Shown one piece after another: positions 60,557 through 64,000 of a stretch of DNA of 64,000 nucleotides (positions are counted from its first letter, which is position 1; each line of letters begins with the position of its first letter). Made by a program: the position numbers and the translations under genes. The notes under the pieces were generated by a model. That model did not search any database, had not been told where the DNA came from, and saw only the letters and a program-made list of their open reading frames with translations. Origin of the DNA: Chrysomallon squamiferum (Eukaryota > Mollusca > Gastropoda > Neomphalida > Peltospiridae); contig CM022666.1 in NCBI GenBank assembly GCA_012295275.1, forward strand, positions 11,982,577-12,046,576. Direction: 5' to 3'.

Positions 60557-61140
60557 GAATATGTATAAAAGGACTAAATAAAATGATGATAACTGTATTT
60601 AAGGACTCAAAAATTCTTTAAAATATCTTTATTTGAGCACTGTAATTATTGAAACTTATATATAATACTCAATACACTGTAAGAATTTTTAATATCTGTA
60701 TACAGATTCTTTAACTGTTTAACTAAACAGCAGTACCTGAATGTGAGGACAGTTAGAGGTCTGTATGACTTATGACTAGTTTTGGAGTTCAGGGTCCTGC
60801 CCCAGAAGTCATGTCCAAACACCTTCTCCACCGGGGTGTCAGGTAACAGGTCTTTGTTGTTGAGAATTGCTTCACTGTCATCAAACACAAACTCTCCATC
60901 ATAGCTGTTGACAAAACACACAACTGCCACACTGAACACCACAAGTGAGGCAGTCAGAAAGTTTAGCTTTGGCACGGGAAGACAGTCGTCACTGTCTGCA
61001 GACACCGCTGTTTCACTGAGGTGTCCATTGTTGATCTGTGCATATTTTGAAACTGCAGTTGTACTTTTGTTGTCATGGTAACCATTGCTTTTGAAAGATC
61101 GGTTCCTTGATGTTCCAGGTTTTTTATCCTGTGTCATCAT
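40657..61140 (-). CDS. TMTC4: Gene 2: TMTC4-like transmembrane and TPR repeat protein, 16 coding exons
   Basis: This is the span of a complete minus-strand gene whose 16 coding exons join in consistent phases into about 820 codons ending at TGA 40657-40659. TMTC proteins are ER multi-pass GT-C-type O-mannosyltransferases that modify cadherin-family proteins. The N-terminal half (to about residue 535) has a first membrane helix near residues 60-78, then FVFDDSEAI with the paired acidic residues (87-88) typical of the family, HDFWG, SYRPLTVLTFR, FCKEQGITV, FDWSMGC and PFLPASNVFFRVGF. The C-terminal part (about 558-810) is a run of TPR repeats. AWMNLGIVQ, HRRNYPDCYYNLG and LYHRWG favour TMTC4 over TMTC1-3. 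The length is near that of known orthologs (mid-700s). Long minisatellites fill introns after coding exons 2 and 15. Orthology is strong; the reaction is inferred from the family. Confidence 0.92.
41190..43480. repeat. 17-bp minisatellite filling the intron after TMTC4 coding exon 15
   Basis: More than 100 copies of gtgtactatgttactat and variants, interspersed with a longer unit (around gagaaaggtttgttgagtgt) near 41215, 41692 and 42118. The unit has no stop in any forward frame, so long artefactual frames run in all three. Confidence 0.93.
43489..43671 (-). CDS. TMTC4: TMTC4 coding exon 15 (TPR)
   Basis: Acceptor ATCAG|AT and donor CCTGG|GTAAC. It encodes IYFNLANIYGKMGHHQESE and LDPNNARFHLNL. 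A 17-bp minisatellite begins about 12 bases after the donor. Confidence 0.92.
44098..44212 (-). CDS. TMTC4: TMTC4 coding exon 14 (TPR)
   Basis: Acceptor TTTCAG|TAT and donor CCTAG|GTGAGC. It encodes DDALMAWRNSTKLKP and AWTNTLILLDN. Confidence 0.9.
44454..44595 (-). CDS. TMTC4: TMTC4 coding exon 13 (TPR)
   Basis: Acceptor TTTCAG|T and donor AATCTG|GTAAAC. It encodes PEFAAAWMNLGIVQAELKK and RHRRNYPDCYYNLGNL, the clearest TMTC4-type segment. Confidence 0.94.
44861..44914. repeat. (GA)n microsatellite
   Basis: About 27 GA units in the intron between TMTC4 coding exons 12 and 13. Confidence 0.92.
44958..45065 (-). CDS. TMTC4: TMTC4 coding exon 12 (TPR)
   Basis: Acceptor TAACAG|A and donor ATCAG|GTATTT. 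It encodes YDQAMNNLANILKDKG and EAEELLLRAVQI. Confidence 0.9.
45710..45789 (-). CDS. TMTC4: TMTC4 coding exon 11 (TPR)
   Basis: Acceptor TTGCAG|GTT and donor ATCAG|GTATG. It encodes VHYNIAKLQADNNNTAVAID, a TPR helix pair. Confidence 0.9.
46163..46234 (-). CDS. TMTC4: TMTC4 coding exon 10
   Basis: Acceptor TTAACAG|AGG and donor GCCAAG|GTACGT. It encodes RSNEWRAEMSLF and VCPLNAK, the linker into the TPR region. Confidence 0.9.
47271..47327 (-). CDS. TMTC4: TMTC4 coding exon 9
   Basis: A 19-codon exon (phase 0-0), acceptor CTGCAG|GTG, donor GTACAG|GTGAGT. It encodes the last membrane helix (IGLLFVIVVFMI). Confidence 0.85.
47371..47425. repeat. (ATT)n tract
   Basis: ATT units upstream of TMTC4 coding exon 9. 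Confidence 0.88.
48049..48223 (-). CDS. TMTC4: TMTC4 coding exon 8
   Basis: Acceptor TCTCAG|G and donor AGACAG|GTATGG. It encodes VVPFLPASNVFFRVGFVIAE followed by RILYLSSAGFC, both conserved. Confidence 0.93.
48320..49080. repeat. Degenerate 41-bp minisatellite
   Basis: Repeats of tttctgtcagtccagtgtga plus tgtctggtatatcgtatcac, decaying towards higher coordinates. It lies about 100 bases upstream of the coding exon 8 acceptor, so it is not donor-adjacent. Confidence 0.88.
50885..51172. repeat. Diverged intronic repeat, copy 1
   Basis: About 280 bp sharing ordered blocks with 52590-52856: gttctag, tgacataataaacc, agtgagacaagctgtgagac, catctgacaggacagtca and gcctgagctaatggactgg. Confidence 0.75.
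51756..51958 (-). CDS. TMTC4: TMTC4 coding exon 7
   Basis: Acceptor TTTCAG|GTG and donor CAAAG|GTAAC. It encodes VNYNYLYAINLWLL and CFDWSMGCVPVI, a hallmark motif of the family. Confidence 0.93.
52363..52527 (-). CDS. TMTC4: TMTC4 coding exon 6
   Basis: Acceptor TTCTAG|GGT and donor TACAGG|GTGAGT, phase 0-0. It encodes a membrane helix, RWRLMGSETPVF and DNPHSFVNG, matching the TMTC4 luminal segment. Confidence 0.92.
52590..52856. repeat. Diverged intronic repeat, copy 2, with X-box-like palindrome
   Basis: Same-orientation relative of 50885-51172. It carries ggttgcctagcaacc (52648-52662), a palindrome resembling the RFX X-box, which copy 1 lacks. Confidence 0.75.
53091..53121. repeat. (CA)n microsatellite
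   Basis: CA units in the intron after TMTC4 coding exon 5. Confidence 0.9.
53206..53382 (-). CDS. TMTC4: TMTC4 coding exon 5
   Basis: Acceptor TTTCAG|GGA and donor TCTTTG|GTATG, phase 0-0, opening GVCSVFDVIVICQ. The second half is a hydrophilic loop with an internal near-repeat (SQNGQCNSPS, NQNGVCSSS), a variable region in the family. Confidence 0.87.
54535..54644 (-). CDS. TMTC4: TMTC4 coding exon 4
   Basis: Acceptor TTTCAG|AT and donor GTCATT|GTAAGT. It encodes a membrane helix and FCKEQGITVI. Confidence 0.92.
54794..54881 (-). CDS. TMTC4: TMTC4 coding exon 3
   Basis: Acceptor CTGCAG|GTA and donor AATG|GTAAGC. It encodes VAGVVGRADLLCAFTFLLSF, a strongly conserved TMTC segment that continues directly from HTES. 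Confidence 0.92.
56780..59999. repeat. 46-bp minisatellite carrying a copied TMTC4 exon end and 5' splice site
   Basis: About 70 tandem units of 46 bp, e.g. ctttcagtgtgtataggtgt plus actgaatgtattctacaata plus cttaca. On the minus strand each unit contains the final 18 bases of TMTC4 coding exon 2 (ending CACTGAAAGT) followed by GTAAGTATTG. The first unit begins exactly at the real donor (60000|59999). Some variants are truncated or changed. Confidence 0.95.
60000..60219 (-). CDS. TMTC4: TMTC4 coding exon 2
   Basis: Acceptor TTTCAG|A. It encodes WNYYLAGGLKSYGFHIVNI and ends FAVHPIHTES in phase 0. The donor GTAAGT is the first of about 70 tandem copies of this exon-intron junction. Confidence 0.92.
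60518..60556. repeat. Compound (TA)n(CA)n microsatellite
   Basis: TA then CA runs in the intron between TMTC4 coding exons 1 and 2. Confidence 0.9.
60737..61140 (-). CDS. TMTC4: TMTC4 coding exon 1
   Basis: The exon begins at acceptor TTTCAG|GATG (61154), with tandem ATGs at 61140 and 61137. It encodes a polar N-terminus, the first membrane helix (FLTASLVVFSVAVVCF), FVFDDSEAI and SYRPLTVLTFR, and ends in phase 2 at TTCAG|GTACTG. Confidence 0.92.
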
Positions 61141-62541
61141 GCCTCTCCTTCATCCTGAAAACAACAACAAAAAAAAAAAATTATTGATATGAACAGTTAT
61201 AATAAAAACAAATCTAAATAAAACACTTTATAAAGTACTCTTATAAAATATAGACTATTCTAGATAAGCTGCAGAGAAAGTTTTGTCTGAAGATGATTTT
61301 ACTCAAACTTATAGAAAACTTCAGAAGATTCATTATAAAGACACAAACATATTTTCCTTCAGGATTATTACTTTGGGTAAACACAAAATAAATAACTGTA
61401 ACTAAACATAACATACAAAAATGTAGAAATATGAAATAACATAATTCTAACTGCATATTCATTTTATTTTGACAATAATTAATGTAAGAATGTTAATGTT
61501 CTGTTTAAATAATATATTTATTTATTTAAGTCAGTTTTCACAACCCTTGACATTATGTGAAAAAATGTCTGTGTTGTCTAATAATATCTGTACAGGAAGA
61601 TGACACAGTGTTTATGTAACTGCTAAAATAGTTCAGATAAACAAATATCCAAATTTGAAATTATGGTTAACATGGCATGCTGGTTCCTCAATATAATATT
61701 AAGTAAAAGAACTCAAAAAAAAAAAAAAAAATAAAAAAATAAAAAATAAAAATAAAAAAACATAATATAATAATAACTAAATAAATAAATAAATAAAAAG
61801 TAAAAAAAAAGTAAAAATTTAAAATAAAAACTCAATACTAAATATATAAATTAAACATTTTTTATTATCATATAATAATTATATTATTAGAAGCCACAGT
61901 CAAAATTTTAATTAATTTATAAACTTATTTTGTGCACAAAATGTGTTATTTCAGTATTTGTTTTAAATTATTATATATTTCCATATTAGTATTTAATGAA
62001 TAAAATGATCACTTTTATTAGTAATACATTTTTCTTTTTCGGCATGTAATAAAAATACAGAAATATTCGAAACATGAATGTCAATATCTTTATTAATGCA
62101 GATATAAACTTATACCCCTAACAACGATGGAAGTTCGGTTCTTCCTGAACTTTATAAATTGTCAGATGATTCTGTTACAAAATTCCAATGGCCCTTTTCG
62201 GTAATTAATAAAAGTATATCATATGTAAACACATTATGACCTGTATGGTGTAAATATTTAAAAAACGCAAAGCAGAAGCACCTACCTATTTTAATTTACT
62301 GAAACACCTGTACAAAAATAGAACCTCTCTGCCTGCCGGTGACGTTCCTACTCGTAACTTACCGAAAATAAAAACTTTTTTTTTTTTTTTTTTGGTATAA
62401 CGACAACCGTAAATCATAATGTTGATCATAATGTGTGATAAAATAGACATTTCGAATGAAAAATGCATATTAATAAAGGCCTACATTTTATATATATTAA
62501 TAATTTCCATAAATGTTACTCTAAAACAGATTTGTACTTAC

Positions 62542-62620
62542 CGTCATTGTCAACGGAAATATAATTATCTCGAGTTGTCTTTCCATGGATATACTGAACA
62601 AAATAAATAATTATGAGCTT
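62542..62620 (-). other. TMTC4: Candidate TMTC4 5' UTR exon
   Basis: A strong donor on the minus strand, CAATGACG|GTAAGT, lies 1.4 kb upstream of the coding exon acceptor at 61154. The start of this exon cannot be placed. Spliced to coding exon 1 it would create a short upstream frame MTDEGEA-stop that overlaps the main ATG. Confidence 0.35.
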
Positions 62621-62635
62621 TTTATTATTATTTTA

Positions 62636-62636
<1 letters not shown>

Positions 62637-62708
<72 letters not shown>
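62637..62708. repeat. (TC)n microsatellite
   Basis: About 35 TC units just upstream of the candidate TMTC4 5' UTR exon. Confidence 0.92.
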
Positions 62709-62711
<3 letters not shown>

Positions 62712-63743
62712 CTTACTGTTTCTAAACAATAAAGAAAATACTGCAAGAATAATGATACTCAGTATGAGGGTATTAAGACACTCAATTATAAACATTTTAT
62801 TATACATTCTTTAATTATAATTATTATGTGTAAGTGGATATGTATGTATGTAATATAAATAAAAACAAATGCAATGCTAAAAAGAACATGTATATAAATA
62901 AACATAAATAGAATATTAAAAAGAATATACACATACACACACATACAAACATACATATACATTTTTTATTATTATTATTTTTTTTTAATGTTGCATTCCT
63001 TTTTACTTATAATACTTTTATAATTTCAAATAATGTTATTTTCACTTATTAATTTGTCCTGTTGGAATTGCTTTAGCACAATGAATGCGTGCTTTAGATA
63101 TGCTAAATTAATTAATGCTATAATAATTTATATTAAGTATTTTTAAACAGGTATAAATATGTTCAAGTTTTACATTATGTGTAAAATTAAAGATTTATAC
63201 TCAGTATGGCTAGATACGTCAGCGGTCTGATCCGTCTAAATCACAGGAGAAATGAGAACAAAACGGAAATTGTGTTCATGGACTTGTAACTATTCCGAGG
63301 ATTATCTTGTAATAAACAACATTCCTTGCCACTTCCAAATGAGAAAAATGGCCAAGTGTTTGTCGTAAATAACTTAGTTTATTCTCGTCACGTTGTGAAA
63401 TGACTAAAAATGTCACAAAGTGGAATTTAATATTATTTATGTTTTATATATTTTATGCTTCGAGATACCTTTTGTGATAAGTTTCGGAAAATATTCCGAC
63501 TTTCCATAGTAATATTCTTTTTCAGTCCTTGATTCTATTTCTCTGTTACTTTCTTTTAACTTTTGCTTTGAATTTTTAAATATTATTTACATTTTCGCCA
63601 ACTGGGAGATATTTAATAGTCACAGAAATCTAGTGTATATTCGTGAAGCAAGTTACAACAACATCCAAGTGAAATGACTTATGAAAATATCGCAGGAAAA
63701 TGTCCAGATAAGATTTATAGAGTAATATTCGCTGCATAAATTA

Positions 63744-64000
63744 CAAAACATGACATACAAGACGTACTTGCACATTCATCGAGATTCTTGATGGGCCTTC
63801 TGTAAAAGAGAAATAAACAACTCATAGACAGGAAAGAAAAGAAAAATGTTTGCACATTCATCCCAGTCGTTCAGTTAGCTTCGCTGATCAAATTAGTTTC
63901 ATCAATAAAAATTAATGGAAGTAGTCTAAACGTTTGTTAAACTTTGAAAAAGTTTCATTAAACCTGAATTTCACGAAAATGCTCACCGCTGCACAAAGAG
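63744..64000 (-). other. Candidate exons of a neighbouring or upstream minus-strand transcript
   Basis: A 33-bp segment near 63768-63800 is bounded by TTTACAG and GTACGT and could read RPIKNLDECA. A further donor-like AGCG|GTGAGC lies about 12 bases from the right edge. These could be 5' exons of TMTC4 or the end of another gene. The evidence is splice-like motifs only. Confidence 0.25.

Larger units (their letters stand above)
61155..63740. other. Upstream region of TMTC4, otherwise nothing supported
   Basis: About 2.6 kb of AT-rich sequence with poly-A stretches (near 61715-61815) and a (TC)n tract. Apart from the candidate 5' UTR exon I see no coding exon. Confidence 0.5.

Overview
This window is animal nuclear DNA. 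It is AT-rich and full of microsatellites and minisatellites, and its genes are built from many short exons with GT-AG introns. Nothing bacterial, organellar or viral is visible. Gene structure and protein content fit a lophotrochozoan, most plausibly a mollusc, but the species cannot be read from the sequence. Two genes account for almost all supported coding sequence, both on the minus strand.

Gene 1 (30799 down to 185, continuing off the left edge) was reconstructed exon by exon from splice sites and reading phase. It has 36 coding exons and about 7.4 kb of CDS so far. It encodes a signal peptide followed by a very long cysteine-rich secreted protein. The protein is made of repeated domains, each encoded by a short phase 1-to-2 exon, then phase 2-2 exons of about 70-90 codons, then a phase 2-to-1 exon. 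Most inner junctions split one codon after a cysteine (TGC AG|N). The domain series is interrupted twice by a complete Ly6/uPAR-type (LU, three-finger) domain, each encoded by two exons and each preceded by a lysine-rich exon. I do not recognise the repeated domain. This is the best candidate for an undescribed system here. Three exons carry one-base frame breaks at homopolymers.

Between about 30.85 and 40.4 kb I see no gene, only AT-rich DNA and simple repeats. Gene 2 (61140 down to 40657) is a complete TMTC4-like gene: 16 coding exons, about 820 codons, with an N-terminal multi-spanning membrane half (FVFDDSEAI, SYRPLTVLTFR and FDWSMGC motifs) and a C-terminal TPR half. TMTC proteins are ER O-mannosyltransferases that act on cadherins. 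From 61.15 kb to the right edge there are one or two candidate 5' UTR exons and a candidate piece of another transcript.

The most unusual DNA-level feature is that long minisatellites repeatedly start within 0-30 bases of a 5' splice site. In TMTC4, about 70 copies of a 46-bp unit each carry the end of coding exon 2 plus its GTAAGT donor. In gene 1, a 29-bp array after the second LU domain also repeats a donor-like motif. A 552-bp hAT-type non-autonomous transposon with a perfect 8-bp target duplication lies in a gene 1 intron.
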